NCBI RefSeq assembly: GCF_023073715.1
Contig: NZ_JADPKA010000008.1
Location: forward strand, 124,001-188,000
Length of the DNA stretch: 64,000 bases
Direction: 5' to 3'
Source: Bradyrhizobium sp. 164
GTDB lineage: Bacteria; Pseudomonadota; Alphaproteobacteria; Rhizobiales; Xanthobacteraceae
The number at the start of each line of letters is the position of its first letter. The first letter of the stretch is position 1. Shown here piece after piece: positions 35,963 to 45,588 of this stretch. The position numbers and the translations under genes are program-made. The notes under the pieces were generated by a model. That model made no database searches and was not told where the DNA came from. It saw only the letters and a program-made list of their open reading frames with translations.

Positions 35963-37927
35963 TCAGGCCGCCGGCTCGACGTAGCGCGGGAACGCCGGTT
36001 TCGGCGCCGGCAGCGTCGAGCCCGGCGCGATGCGCGAGGTGCCACCCAGGGTGGCGAAGCTGCGCTCGGCTTCCGGGATGCCGAGGCTGTCGAGCAGCAA
36101 TCCCGAGGCGGTCGGCATCGCCGGCTGCGTCAGAATCGCGATCTGGCGCACGACTTCCGCGGTGACGTAAAGCACGGTCTTCTGCCTGGCGGGATCGGTC
36201 TTGGCGAGCGCCCACGGCGCCTCGCCCGCGAAATAGCGGTTGGCCTCCGCCACCACGGCCCACACGGCGTTGAGCCATTGGTGGATCTGCTGCGTGGCCA
36301 TGGCTTCACGCGACGTGGCGATCATGCCGTCGGCCATCGCCAAGATTGCGTTGTCGTTGTCGCTGAACTCGCCGGGCTCCGGCAGCACGCCGCCGAGCTG
36401 CCTGGCGATCATCGACAGCGAGCGCTGCGCAAGGTTGCCGAGATCGTTGGCGAGATCGGCGTTAATGCGCGCGACGATGGCCTCGTGATTGTAGTTGCCG
36501 TCCTGGCCGAACGGCACCTCGCGCAGGAAGAAATAGCGCATCTGGTCGACGCCATACTGGTCGGCGAGGTTGAAGGGATCGACGACGTTGCCAACCGACT
36601 TCGACATCTTCTCGCCCCTGTTGAACAGGAAGCCGTGGGCATAGATCCGCTTCGGCAGCGGAATGCCCGCCGACATCAGGAACGCCGGCCAATACACCGC
36701 ATGGAAACGGATGATGTCCTTGCCGATGATGTGCACGTCGGCGGGCCAGTAGCGCCAGTTCTCGTCGCTCTCGTCGGGGAAGCCGACGCCGGTGATGTAA
36801 TTGGTCAGCGCATCGACCCAGACATACATCACGTGCTCTTCATCGCCGGGCACCTTGACGCCCCAGTCGAAGGTCGTGCGCGAGATCGAGAGATCGCGCA
36901 GGCCACCTCTGACGAAGCTTACCACCTCGTTCTTGCGGGAGTCGGGCCCGATGAAATCGGGATGATCCGCATAAAGCTTGAGCAGCTTGTCCTGGTACGC
37001 CGATAGGCGAAAGAAATAGCTCTTCTCCTCGACCCATTCGACCGGCGTGCCCTGCGGTCCGAGCCGCAACCCGTCATCGTTCAGGCGCGTCTCGTCCTCG
37101 GCGTAATACGCCTCGTCACGGACCGAGTACCACCCCGAATAGGTATCGGCATAGATGTCGCCGTTCGCTTCCATGCGCCGCCAAATCTCCTGGCTGGAGC
37201 GATGATGCTGCTCCTCGGTGGTGCGGATGAAGCGGTCGAACGACACGTTCAGGCGCTCATCCATCTCCTTGAAGCGGCCGGCATTGCGGGTCGCGAGCGC
37301 GGACACGGACATGTTTTCACCGGCCGCCGTCTGCACCATTTTTTGACCGTGCTCGTCGGTGCCGGTCAGGAAGAACACGTCCTTGCCATCGAGCCGCGCA
37401 AAGCGCGCCAGCACGTCGGTCGCGATCGCCTCATAGGCGTGGCCTATATGCGGGCTTCCGTTGGGATAGGCAATGGCGGTCGTGATGTAGAAGACGTTAT
37501 CGCGCGCGGGGGTGGCAACGGGCGCGGCCGTTTGCGGCGCTGCGACGGGCTTTGGCGCACGCGGCGCCTTCAGCTTGGCGGCTCTTTGAGGAGCGGCGAC
37601 AGGAGCTGGCGCGGCGATCACGGCAGGCGCAGTCACCCTCGCCTTCTTGACCACGTTCTTCGCCGGAGCCTTGGCCGGCGTTTGGGCGGCGGTTTTCTTC
37701 GAGGCCTTTTTGGCGACGACCTGCTTCTTCGCCGCCCGGCCGGCCTTCTTTGCCGTCTTCCCTGCGCTCTTCTTCACGCCTTTTTTGGCGACAACCTTCT
37801 TGGTCTTCTTGACCGTCTTGGCACCTTTGCGCGCACGCGCCTTCACAGCCTTCTTCGTGGCTTTCTTGACCGCTTTCTTCGCAGCCTTCTTCTTGCCCTT
37901 GGCGGTTTTTTTAGCTCGCGTTGCCAC
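35963..37927 (-). CDS. metG: Methionyl-tRNA synthetase with histone-H1-like N-terminal tail
   Basis: Charges tRNA-Met. The catalytic part (from about residue 143, [13 protein letters not shown]) has the HIGH motif at 160-163 (PHIGHAYE), KMSKS in [10 protein letters not shown] and the anticodon-binding helix bundle; no C-terminal EMAP domain. Ahead of it are about 142 residues of low complexity: Lys/Ala repeats ([18 protein letters not shown]) like bacterial histone H1, then Ala/Pro-rich linker. No ATG, GTG or TTG suits a start at the catalytic domain, so the tail must be translated. GTG 37927 was chosen because AAGGA lies seven bases upstream (37930 is also GTG). The total of 654 residues compares with about 510 for tail-less enzymes. 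Confidence 0.94.
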   Translation of the reverse strand: MATRAKKTAKGKKKAAKKAVKKATKKAVKARARKGAKTVKKTKKVVAKKGVKKSAGKTAKKAGRAAKKQVVAKKASKKTAAQTPAKAPAKNVVKKARVTAPAVIAAPAPVAAPQRAAKLKAPRAPKPVAAPQTAAPVATPARDNVFYITTAIAYPNGSPHIGHAYEAIATDVLARFARLDGKDVFFLTGTDEHGQKMVQTAAGENMSVSALATRNAGRFKEMDERLNVSFDRFIRTTEEQHHRSSQEIWRRMEANGDIYADTYSGWYSVRDEAYYAEDETRLNDDGLRLGPQGTPVEWVEEKSYFFRLSAYQDKLLKLYADHPDFIGPDSRKNEVVSFVRGGLRDLSISRTTFDWGVKVPGDEEHVMYVWVDALTNYITGVGFPDESDENWRYWPADVHIIGKDIIRFHAVYWPAFLMSAGIPLPKRIYAHGFLFNRGEKMSKSVGNVVDPFNLADQYGVDQMRYFFLREVPFGQDGNYNHEAIVARINADLANDLGNLAQRSLSMIARQLGGVLPEPGEFSDNDNAILAMADGMIATSREAMATQQIHQWLNAVWAVVAEANRYFAGEAPWALAKTDPARQKTVLYVTAEVVRQIAILTQPAMPTASGLLLDSLGIPEAERSFATLGGTSRIAPGSTLPAPKPAFPRYVEPAA

Positions 37928-37974
37928 CACGAATTCCTTTACCGGCTTCTCGAAAATTGGAAACGAACCTGCGC

Positions 37975-39021
37975 CTAGCGCGTTGCGTCCGCCAGCCAGC
38001 CGAACACCGAGAAAACCAAGGGCTTGCGCTCCAGATTGTAGGTTTCGGTGTCGCGCGCGGCGCGGACGATCTTTTCCCATACCTCAGCTAGACGCGCAAG
38101 GCGCGGCAGATTCTGGTTCGTATTGGCTTCGTCCGCATGCAGGCGTTCGGCGATCCAGCGATCGATGCCGTCGATGAAGGCGGCAAGCGCGACGCGGTCG
38201 CTGGTCCCGAGCGAATCGCCGAGCGTGTGCAGTTCGCGCGGATCGACCTGCGGCAGACGCGCGAGCAGTGCCGCGGTGCGCTGCTGGAGCTTGAGCGCGT
38301 CACCGCCGAGCAGCGTCAGTGCCCGCGCCACGCTGCCCTCGGAAGCCTCCGCCGCCTCGTGCAGCGCCGGATCATTCGGATCGAGGTCGCCGGCCGAAGC
38401 CGCCGCACTGATCACGTCATCGGTGGCGAGCGGGCGCAGGCGCAGCTTGCGGCAACGCGACTGGATGGTGGCGAGCACGCGTGCCGGCGCGTGGCTCACC
38501 AACAGGAATAGCGATTGCTGCGGCGGTTCTTCGAGGATCTTCAAAAGCGCGTTGGCCGCGTTTGGATTGAGCTCGTCGACCGTGTCGACGATGCAGACGC
38601 GCCAGCCGTCGGCGGCAGCCGTCGAGCCGAAGAAGCCGATCGTCTCGCGCGTCTCGTCGACGGTGATCACGGTGCGCATCACGCCGCGATCATTCGCGGT
38701 GCGCTCCAGCGTCAACAGCCCGCCATGCGAACTCGCCGCAACCTGCCGCGCCACGGCATCGTCGGGATCGATCGCAAGGTCTTCGGCGCGCTGCACGGAC
38801 GGCGCCAGCGGCTGGCCGTGGGCGAGCACGAAGCGCGCCATGCGGTAGGCCAGCGTTGCCTTGCCGATGCCTTGCGGTCCGCCGATCAGCCAGGCATGCG
38901 GGATGCGCCCGCTGCGATAGGCTGCGAGCAGCGCGGTCTCGGCCTCGCGATGCCCAAACAGCTTCGATGTCTCGCGCGGATGCGGAATGGCGGTTTCGCG
39001 CTCGGTCCGACGCGGGCTCAT
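37975..39021 (-). CDS. holB: DNA polymerase III delta' subunit HolB
   Basis: Clamp-loader subunit. The 348-residue AAA+ protein has [42 protein letters not shown] with a Walker [18 protein letters not shown] with the sensor region, and the SRC motif [14 protein letters not shown] with the arginine finger. Start ATG 39021 overlaps the tmk stop by 4 bases, the conserved tmk-holB pair. metG starts 47 bases after its stop. Confidence 0.95.
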   Translation of the reverse strand: MSPRRTERETAIPHPRETSKLFGHREAETALLAAYRSGRIPHAWLIGGPQGIGKATLAYRMARFVLAHGQPLAPSVQRAEDLAIDPDDAVARQVAASSHGGLLTLERTANDRGVMRTVITVDETRETIGFFGSTAAADGWRVCIVDTVDELNPNAANALLKILEEPPQQSLFLLVSHAPARVLATIQSRCRKLRLRPLATDDVISAAASAGDLDPNDPALHEAAEASEGSVARALTLLGGDALKLQQRTAALLARLPQVDPRELHTLGDSLGTSDRVALAAFIDGIDRWIAERLHADEANTNQNLPRLARLAEVWEKIVRAARDTETYNLERKPLVFSVFGWLADATR

Positions 39022-39701
39022 GCGGAAATCACCGCGGGCGTGGCAAGGAGACGTTCGCGCAGCGCCGTCCAGACGCGCCCGGCAACCGTGTCAGCATCGG
39101 AATTGGCGTCGATCAGCGCACAACGCGCGGGATCTTCCGCGGCGATCTTGCGATAGGCGTCGCGCAGGCCTTGGTGGAACTTGAGATCCTCGCCCTCGAA
39201 CCTGTCGGGTGCGGCGCTGCCGCGGCGCGTGGCTGCCCGCTGCAAGCCGATCTCGACCGGCAGGTCGAGAATGATGGTGAGATCCGGCTTGAGATCGCCG
39301 ATCGTGACCCGCTGCATCGCGTTGATCAGGCCATCCGGCACGCGGCCGAGGCTGCCCTGATAGGCCCGCGTCGAGTCGGCGAAGCGGTCGCACAGCACCC
39401 AGACGCCCTGGCTGAGCGCGGGCTGGATTACGGTGCGGACGTGGTCGTCGCGGGCAGCGGCGAACAGCAACGTCTCGGCTTCGGGGCCGAGCAGCTTGCC
39501 CATGCCTGACAGCACCAGATGTCGCATGATCTCGGCGCCAGGCGAGCCGCCCGGCTCGCGCGTGACGAGGATGCGCATCCTTGCCGCCGTGAGGCGGTCG
39601 GCGAGCTTCTTGATCTGGGTCGACTTGCCCGTCCCTTCGCCGCCCTCAAAGGTGATGAAGCGCCCGCGTCCCGACGGCCAGCGTACCGCGCTTTCACTCA
39701 T
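39018..39701 (-). CDS. tmk: Thymidylate kinase Tmk
   Basis: Phosphorylates dTMP to dTDP. The 227-residue protein has the P-loop FEGGEGTGKSTQIKKLA, the DRx motif in CDRFADSTRAYQG and the LID region PVEIGLQRAATRRG. Length is normal. It overlaps holB by 4 bases and follows the dac gene by 2 bases, so dac-tmk-holB form one transcription unit. Confidence 0.97.
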   Translation of the reverse strand: MSESAVRWPSGRGRFITFEGGEGTGKSTQIKKLADRLTAARMRILVTREPGGSPGAEIMRHLVLSGMGKLLGPEAETLLFAAARDDHVRTVIQPALSQGVWVLCDRFADSTRAYQGSLGRVPDGLINAMQRVTIGDLKPDLTIILDLPVEIGLQRAATRRGSAAPDRFEGEDLKFHQGLRDAYRKIAAEDPARCALIDANSDADTVAGRVWTALRERLLATPAVISA

Positions 39702-39703
39702 GA

Positions 39704-40966
39704 TCAGAGCTTCTCGGCGCCTGCGCGGAACATACCGATCACGAGCTCGCTGGCGCCGTCGATTGCGCGGCGCATGGTCGAGCCGGTGCCGATCGCTTCG
39801 GCGGCATAGACCGGCGTCTCAACCGCGATGGTGCCGCTGCGCCAGACCTTGACCACCCCGACCTGCTGGCCGGCCTCGACCGGCGCGCGCACCGGGCCGC
39901 GATAGACGATGCGGGCGATCAGCTTGTCGCTGCCGTTCTTGTGGACCATCACTTTCACGGGCGTCTTGGCCACGAGCTTGACCGAGCGGCTCTCGCCGCC
40001 GAACACCTTGGCGTAGCCGACGGGCTGTTCGGCTGCGATCAGGGTGCGGGTCTCGAAATTGCGAAAGCCCCATTCCAGCATCTTCTTGGCTTCCGTGGCA
40101 CGGTCCTCGGGATCATCGAGCCCGTTGACGACAACGATCAGTCGCGTGCCGTTTTGCACGGCCGAGCCCACCATGCCGTAGCCGCCTTCCTTGGTGTAGC
40201 CGGTCTTGAGCCCGTCAGCGCCTTCCATCGAATTGAGTAGCGGATTGCGGTTGGGCTGGCGGATCTTGTTCCAGGTAAACTCCTTCTCGCCGAACAATTT
40301 GTAGAACTCGGGGAAATCAAGGATGATGTGGCGGGCAAGGATGCCGAGCTCGCGCACCGTCATCTTGTTGCCGGGATCGGGCAAGCCGTTGGAATTGGCG
40401 AAGGTCGATCTGGTGAGGCCGAGCTCGCGTGCGCGCTTGGTCATGAAGTCGGTCGCGAAAATCCGCTCGTTGCCCGCGATGGCTTCGGCGAGCGCGATGC
40501 AGGCATCGTTGCCGCTCTGGATGATCGCGCCATGCAGGAGATCACTGACCGAGACCTTACTGTTGATCGCGGCGAACATGGTCGAGCCCCCGGAGGGCGC
40601 GCCGCCCCGGCGCCAGGCGTTCTCGCTGATCCGATATTCGTCGGTCAGCTTGATGTCGCCCTTCTTGATGGCGTTGAAGACGACCTCTGCGGTCATCAGC
40701 TTCATCATGCTGGAGGGCGCGCGCAGCTCGTCGGCGTTCTTCTCGAACAGCACGCTGCCCGAGGAGGCCTCGATCAGGATCGCAGTCGGGGCGTCGCCGT
40801 CGAAGCCGGTGTCTTCCGCCTTCTTGGCGCCCTGCACGCTCTGGTTGGCGGCGTAGAGCGCCCCGCCCCATCCGATGCCCGCGACCAGAATCGCCGCGAT
40901 CAGCCCGCGCGCCAGCGCACCGGCGGTGAACCGGGGGCGACGAAGCAAAGAAGGACGAAATGTCAT
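39704..40966 (-). CDS. D-alanyl-D-alanine carboxypeptidase (PBP5/6 type)
   Basis: Periplasmic peptidoglycan-trimming enzyme, 420 residues. An N-terminal membrane/signal segment (ALARGLIAAILVAGIGWGGALYAANQ) is followed by the SxxK motif SSMMKL, the SxN motif SGNDAC and the KTG motif LKTGYTKEGGYG, then a PBP5 C-terminal domain (TLIAAEQPVGYAKVFGGESRSVKLVAKTPVKV). Start ATG 40966 is preferred over a TTG two codons earlier. A 154-base spacer separates it from the divergent epoxide-hydrolase gene. Confidence 0.94.
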   Translation of the reverse strand: MTFRPSLLRRPRFTAGALARGLIAAILVAGIGWGGALYAANQSVQGAKKAEDTGFDGDAPTAILIEASSGSVLFEKNADELRAPSSMMKLMTAEVVFNAIKKGDIKLTDEYRISENAWRRGGAPSGGSTMFAAINSKVSVSDLLHGAIIQSGNDACIALAEAIAGNERIFATDFMTKRARELGLTRSTFANSNGLPDPGNKMTVRELGILARHIILDFPEFYKLFGEKEFTWNKIRQPNRNPLLNSMEGADGLKTGYTKEGGYGMVGSAVQNGTRLIVVVNGLDDPEDRATEAKKMLEWGFRNFETRTLIAAEQPVGYAKVFGGESRSVKLVAKTPVKVMVHKNGSDKLIARIVYRGPVRAPVEAGQQVGVVKVWRSGTIAVETPVYAAEAIGTGSTMRRAIDGASELVIGMFRAGAEKL

Positions 40967-41120
40967 GGCCAAGCCCTGAGAGCGGCGTTCTACCAGTTGG
41001 AACAGATGCGAACAACACGGAGGTGGACGCCTGTCCCTGAGATTGCACGATTCTCCTCGCGCCCCTATCGTGGCATCTTATATTTGCCGACCAAACCCCT
41101 GAAGCAAGGCGGAAACTTGA

Positions 41121-42077
41121 ATGTCCTCAACCCGTATGATCAAGGCCAACGGGATCGAGCTCTTCATCCGCGAGCAGGGCCAGGGTCCGCTGGTGGTGCT
41201 GTGCCATGGCTGGCCGGAACTGTCCTATTCCTGGCGCCACCAGATCCCGGCACTCGCGGCCGCCGGGTTTCATGTGGTCGCTCCTGACATGCGTGGCTAC
41301 GGCCAGAGCGCGGCGCCCCCTGATGCGGCCGCCTACTCCATCTTCGACACGGTCGGCGATGTCGTCGGCCTGGTGCAGGCGCTGGGCGAGAGCAAGGCAA
41401 TGGTGGTCGGCCACGATTGGGGCGCTCCGGTCGCCTGGCACGCCGCGCTGTTCCGCCCCGACATCTTCACGGCGGTCGCGGGCCTGAGCGTGCCGCCGCC
41501 GTTCCGCGGCCGCGGCAAGCCGCTCGATCTGCTGCGCCAGGGCGGCATCACCAATTTCTATTGGCAATATTTCCAGACGCCGGGCGTCGCCGAGGCCGAG
41601 CTCGAGCGCGACGTCGCCCGCACCATGCGCATCGTGCTCGGCGGCCGCGGCCTCGCCGATCCCTCGGCGGCCATGTTCGTGCAGGAGGGCAAGGGCTTTC
41701 TCGGCCATGCGGGCGCCGAGGAGCCACTGCCCCGCTGGCTGAGCGAGGCTGACCTAGCCTATTTCACCGAAAGCTTTCGCAAATGCGGCTTCCGCGGCGG
41801 GCTGAACTGGTACCGCAACATCGACCGCAATTGGGAGCTGACGGCGCCCTGGCAGGATGCACAGATCCAGCAGCCGTCACTGTTCATCGCCGGCTCGAAG
41901 GACGCCGTCATCACCGGCCTGATCGGGGCGAAGCGCGTCAACGAGCTCGAGCGCGTGCTGCCCAATCTGAAACACAAGCTGATCCTCGAGGGCGCCGGCC
42001 ATTGGGTGCAGCAGGAGCGGCCCGAGGAGGTGAACGCAGCGCTGGTGAAATTCCTGACGGCGAGCACAACTCAGTAG
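41121..42077 (+). CDS. Alpha/beta hydrolase, epoxide-hydrolase-like
   Basis: A 318-residue cytosolic hydrolase. The oxyanion motif HGWPE, the nucleophile elbow GHDWGAPVAW (Asp nucleophile), the lid tyrosine region FYWQYFQTPGVAEAELERD and the charge-relay GAGHWVQQERPEEVN support the soluble epoxide hydrolase family. The Asp nucleophile, in place of Ser, separates it from esterases. Its stop overlaps the rlpA stop by 7 bases on the other strand. Natural substrate unknown. Confidence 0.9.
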   Translation: MSSTRMIKANGIELFIREQGQGPLVVLCHGWPELSYSWRHQIPALAAAGFHVVAPDMRGYGQSAAPPDAAAYSIFDTVGDVVGLVQALGESKAMVVGHDWGAPVAWHAALFRPDIFTAVAGLSVPPPFRGRGKPLDLLRQGGITNFYWQYFQTPGVAEAELERDVARTMRIVLGGRGLADPSAAMFVQEGKGFLGHAGAEEPLPRWLSEADLAYFTESFRKCGFRGGLNWYRNIDRNWELTAPWQDAQIQQPSLFIAGSKDAVITGLIGAKRVNELERVLPNLKHKLILEGAGHWVQQERPEEVNAALVKFLTASTTQ

Positions 42078-43006
42078 AGGCCGCGGCCACTCAGGATGCT
42101 GCGGGCCTCGGCCGCGCCATCCGAGGCGTAGGCGCCGGACAGCGCGCTCTCGGTCGCATAGCGGCCGTCGTCGTCATAGGACACGGCACGGGCGTTCTGG
42201 TGGCCCCGGCCCCGGCTGCGGCTCGAGGCCGACATTTCCGAGGTCGCGTTGAGCGAGGCCATATCGGCCGAGCTGTTGCCGAGATTGTAGGGCCGCCCCT
42301 CCGGCATCGGAACCTCGCCGCGAATGGCACCGCGGCTCGACGAGGGCAATTCCGGCACGAAAGGCTTGGCCGAAGCGACCCGGACCATTGAGGGGGTCGG
42401 CGCCGGAACGCCGGTACGCAAGGTGGCTATCAGCTGGCGATCGTCGGAGCCTTCCAGCGGCGCCCGGCCGACATATTCGACCCGGACCTTGGCGACGCCA
42501 TTGCCTTTGAATTCAAGGAGTTCGGCGGCCTTGTTCGAGACGTCGATGAGCCGGTTGCCGTGATAGGGCCCGCGGTCGTTGACGCGGACGATCAGCGACT
42601 TGCCGTTGGAAATATTGGTCACCCGCGCATAGGACGGCATCGGCAGGGTCGGATGCGCCGCCGTGAGCGAGGTCATGTCGAACACTTCGCCGTTGGCGGT
42701 CAGGCGGCCGTGAAAATCATCGCCATACCAGGACGCCATGCCCTCGGCACGATAGTTGACGTCCTCCTCCGGCACGTAGGTCCGGCCGGCCACGATATAG
42801 GGCTTACCGACGCGGTAGGTGCCGCCGCCCTTCGGGACCGGGTCACCCCAGGCCACCACCCTTGGGCTTGAGGACACGCCATATTTCGGATCGACGCGGC
42901 TGGCGAACTTGGTCGAAGAGGCGCAATTGGCGAGCGCAAGGCAGGTCGCGACCGCCGCAACACCGCGCGCGGCCCGCAAAACCGAATCTGACCGTCGGAT
43001 CCCCAT
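42071..43006 (-). CDS. RlpA-family lipoprotein (septal-ring lytic transglycosylase)
   Basis: A 311-residue outer-membrane lipoprotein. The signal VAAVATCLALANCASS has a lipobox with Cys as the first mature residue. The double-psi beta-barrel catalytic domain shows GMASWYGDDFHGRLTANGEVFDM and VRVNDRGPYHGNRLIDVS with the catalytic Asp. The C-terminal 120 residues are Ser/Arg-rich with no SPOR domain. Start ATG 43006 (MGIRRSDS) fits the signal; an upstream ATG would add 10 residues or more. It is convergent with, and overlaps by 7 bases, the hydrolase gene. Confidence 0.9.
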   Translation of the reverse strand: MGIRRSDSVLRAARGVAAVATCLALANCASSTKFASRVDPKYGVSSSPRVVAWGDPVPKGGGTYRVGKPYIVAGRTYVPEEDVNYRAEGMASWYGDDFHGRLTANGEVFDMTSLTAAHPTLPMPSYARVTNISNGKSLIVRVNDRGPYHGNRLIDVSNKAAELLEFKGNGVAKVRVEYVGRAPLEGSDDRQLIATLRTGVPAPTPSMVRVASAKPFVPELPSSSRGAIRGEVPMPEGRPYNLGNSSADMASLNATSEMSASSRSRGRGHQNARAVSYDDDGRYATESALSGAYASDGAAEARSILSGRGLY

Positions 43007-43358
43007 TTGCCCCAAATACCATTCCGCCGGCGGCATGCCCAACCCGCACTGGCTACGGGAGCGCCGTCCGGTCCTTTGATCCGAGGCAGCCCACCACCGC
43101 ATCGGAAGCAGTAACGATAACGCAACCCGAACACGGCGGAAATGGGGAGCCCACAGCGATCACGCCGGCATGGTAAACGGGACGTTCGCTTCCCCCGTGA
43201 TCTACGGAACGCAGGGCCCTGCTCTGTGCCAAGGCTGGACATTCTGTTGCGCCAAATCCTCACTCCATCCCCATTGTCACGCCGCTCAGGGAAATTCTTT
43301 TGACTGTGCAAGGCCGCACGCGTTCTCTCGGATGCAGGGCGGGATTTGGAATTTAGCG
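43007..43358. other. Spacer upstream of rlpA
   Basis: 352 bases with the rlpA promoter (minus strand) and probably the promoter of the microprotein at 43359. No repeat, RNA gene or clear hairpin was recognised. Confidence 0.35.
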
Positions 43359-43448
43359 ATGATCGAGACGGTTTCGGCACTGATGGGTCTGGTAAGCGCG
43401 GCGATCTTCCTTGCCCATGCGTTTGAAGGTTACCGCACGAGGGCCTGA
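43359..43448 (+). CDS. 29-residue single-pass membrane microprotein
   Basis: ATG 43359 to TGA 43448, starting MIETVSALMGLVSAAIF and ending AHAFEGYRTRA. One hydrophobic helix (about 5-20) with an acidic start and a basic end, giving an inside-positive C-terminus. I recall near-identical short proteins in Bradyrhizobium annotations, but cannot confirm. The ribosome binding site is weak (ttgga). Two further small frames follow on the same strand at 43554 and 43809. Confidence 0.55.
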   Translation: MIETVSALMGLVSAAIFLAHAFEGYRTRA

Positions 43449-43553
43449 AGGCACTCGCGCGGGACGGCAAGCATTCACTTCTTTCAAGGCGGCACGTTCG
43501 GACAATTTTAATCGATCCGATCGAGCATCGAGGACGAGAGCGGCAGGTGTCCC

Positions 43554-43652
43554 ATGCGCAACCATGACCTCGTATCCGATGGCTTCCTGGCATTGACCGC
43601 AGGCGGCCTGGTCCTGCTCTGCTCGAGCCTCGTGGCACTGGCCTTCGGTTAA
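43554..43652 (+). CDS. 32-residue single-pass membrane microprotein
   Basis: ATG 43554 to TAA 43652, starting MRNHDLVSDGFLALTAGG and ending SSLVALAFG. One hydrophobic helix spans most of the C-terminal half. GGCAGGTG lies four bases before the ATG, a usable ribosome binding site. It is 105 bases after the previous microprotein. No family recognised; called on signal plus sequence character. Confidence 0.5.
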   Translation: MRNHDLVSDGFLALTAGGLVLLCSSLVALAFG

Positions 43653-43808
43653 TCTCGGGCGCGATCTTCGCGCTTTCCCGACGACGACCACACTTCGCTG
43701 CAAACAGTGTTTGCCCGGGATTGTCCCGCTCCCGTTTAGTTGATTGAATTTCCGCATTCGGCGCCTCGACTTAATTTCAAGAGGCCATCACCAACCAGGG
43801 TGAGTCAC

Positions 43809-43937
43809 ATGCTTGCCGAGAAGTTTTTTCTTGTTCTTGAATCCCTGATCCGCGGCGATCGCACCTATCCGGACGGAAGCCCCAGGGTCATTAGCACCTC
43901 CCCGCACGTACCGGTGAAGCTGCCGAGCCGGAAATAG
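43809..43937 (+). CDS. 42-residue hypothetical protein
   Basis: ATG 43809 to TAG 43937, starting MLAEKFFLVLESLIRG and ending TSPHVPVKLPSRK. An amphipathic N-terminal helix is followed by a Pro-rich tail. AGGGTGAG lies five bases before the ATG. I recall similar 'MLAEKFFLxLE...SSPHVPxKLP' small proteins repeated in Bradyrhizobium genomes; function unknown. Confidence 0.6.
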   Translation: MLAEKFFLVLESLIRGDRTYPDGSPRVISTSPHVPVKLPSRK

Positions 43938-43966
43938 CCCGCTCGCTTTTCCCACTCACCCGCCGC

Positions 43967-44251
43967 TCAGCGCAGGCCGAGCAGCGAGCGCCGGTAGCGG
44001 CCGTCCCGAGCCTCGTTCAGGCAGACGAAGCTGCCGTCAAAGCCCTGGCGATATCGCTTCTGGCCCCTGGTGTAGTAGACGCCCTTCCTGAAATCGAGCC
44101 AGACCACCTGATCCTGCGGACAATGGCGCTGCGCCTGCGCCTCATAGCGGAACGGGGTTAGTGGCGTTGCCGACACGTCCGCGCCGCCGGAGCCGGCCAT
44201 GATCGCGGCTGCGAGCGCGATCCCACCCGCCCATGTCCCGCTGCGAAACAC
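43967..44251 (-). CDS. Small exported hypothetical protein
   Basis: A 94-residue protein from GTG 44251 with GGAGG six bases upstream. It has a signal peptide (TWAGGIALAAAIMAGSGGADVSA) and a short mature domain with HCPQDQVVWLDFRKGVYY and a basic C-terminus (RDGRYRRSLLGLR). Two cysteines in the mature part could form a disulfide. The frame is open upstream to 44479 but that part is not protein-like. I recall this short family from Bradyrhizobium; function unknown. Confidence 0.65.
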   Translation of the reverse strand: MFRSGTWAGGIALAAAIMAGSGGADVSATPLTPFRYEAQAQRHCPQDQVVWLDFRKGVYYTRGQKRYRQGFDGSFVCLNEARDGRYRRSLLGLR

Positions 44252-44424
44252 TCCCCGCCTCCCGAACTTGATTCCGTGCTGGCCGAGCGCGCGACGGCCG
44301 CCCGGCACGGTAGCACGAAACGGCGCGATCCCTGGCAAACGACCGGCTTGCGCCGCGTCTTCCGCCGGCCATCTTGCCGGGTTACATGGCAGCAAGATCA
44401 TCTCCATGCGAGGATGCTGCCTGA

Positions 44425-45015
44425 ATGTCGGTTGAGCCTGGATTCCAGTCCGAACGCCGCATCGAATCCCGACCGCCATTGCCGCGTCTGGGCCTGCTGC
44501 CGATGGTCATCTTCGGCTCGCGCTGGCTGCAGCTGCCGCTGTATCTCGGACTGATCGTGGCGCAGTGCGTCTACATCGCGCTGTTCCTCAAGGAGCTCTG
44601 GCATCTGTCCTGGCACTCGCTCGACCTCACCGAGCAACAGATCATGATGAGCGTGCTGGCCCTGATCGACGTCGTGATGATCTCCAATCTCTTGGTGATG
44701 GTGATCGTCGGCGGCTACGAGACGTTCGTCTCGCGGCTCGATCTCCAGGGTCATCCCGACGAGCCGGAATGGCTCGGCCACGTCAATGCCAGCGTTCTCA
44801 AGATCAAGCTCGCCATGGCCATCATCGGCATATCCTCGATCGCGCTGCTGCGCACCTTCATCGAGGCCGGCAATCTCGGCTCGAACCGCGCCGGCTTTAC
44901 CGAGACTGGCGTGATGTGGCAGGTGCTGATCCACCTCACCTTCGTCTTCTCGGCGATCGGCATCGCCTATGTCGACAGGCTCAGCGATGCCGGGGCGCGC
45001 AAGCACGCCGAATGA
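44425..45015 (+). CDS. UPF0114/YqhA-family membrane protein
   Basis: A 196-residue inner-membrane protein with four helices (LQLPLYLGLIVAQCVYIALF, MMSVLALIDVVMISNLLVMVIVGGYE, AMAIIGISSIALLRTFIEAG, HLTFVFSAIGIAYVDRL). The segments GSRWLQLPLYLGL and GYETFVSRLDLQGHPDEPEWLGHVN are diagnostic of UPF0114 (TIGR00645). Function is not established. It is convergent with the zeta-subunit gene. Confidence 0.92.
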   Translation: MSVEPGFQSERRIESRPPLPRLGLLPMVIFGSRWLQLPLYLGLIVAQCVYIALFLKELWHLSWHSLDLTEQQIMMSVLALIDVVMISNLLVMVIVGGYETFVSRLDLQGHPDEPEWLGHVNASVLKIKLAMAIIGISSIALLRTFIEAGNLGSNRAGFTETGVMWQVLIHLTFVFSAIGIAYVDRLSDAGARKHAE

Positions 45016-45033
45016 GGCATAATGGCCAGCCTC

Positions 45034-45351
45034 TCATGTGCCAGCTTCGAGCTGCTGCATGACCTGGCGCAGGTATTCCAGAAGCTTCTGCGCGACCTGC
45101 TCGCGCGCCACGCCCTTGGCGGCGAGATCGGCGGACACCTTGCTCACGATGTCGTCGATGGTCTGCCTCTCCAGATTGTCCGTGACCAGCGCCGTTGCGT
45201 AGCTTGCCGCGTCGTCGTTGCTGAGGCCGAGCTGGCTTGCGGCCCAAAGCCCGAGCAGCCTGTTGGACCGGGCCGTCGCCTTGAACATCAGCTCCTCGTC
45301 GTGGACGAACTTTGCTTCAAAGCCCTGCTCGCGCTTGTCGAACGTGGTCAT
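45034..45351 (-). CDS. F1-ATPase inhibitor zeta subunit (DUF1476)
   Basis: A 105-residue helical protein of the DUF1476 family, the alphaproteobacterial inhibitor of F1Fo-ATPase that blocks ATP hydrolysis. It begins at ATG 45351 with MTTFDKREQGFEAKFVHDEE, the inhibitory N-terminal segment, and continues with FKATARSNRLLGLWAASQLGLS and a four-helix bundle. Length matches the family. The gene stands alone, far from atp genes, as usual. Confidence 0.92.
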   Translation of the reverse strand: MTTFDKREQGFEAKFVHDEELMFKATARSNRLLGLWAASQLGLSNDDAASYATALVTDNLERQTIDDIVSKVSADLAAKGVAREQVAQKLLEYLRQVMQQLEAGT

Positions 45352-45588
45352 GGTCAGCTCCATTCTCGTTTCGCTGATGTGACATACTGGCTGGGAGCGA
45401 ACGTCTCCGTGGTTCACTTCACCCTAAGCTTCCTCCCGGAAGGCAAACGCCGTCAAGCCCGCCGATGGGCGTGGGACCGGGCGCGCGCAAGCTGGTCTTG
45501 AGCAAGGGGAACGCCAACCGGCGTGAGACGCCGGCGGCATCGGTTTGAAAGATCGGTATGGGAGATTGTTGGCGCCGACCGCGTTTGG

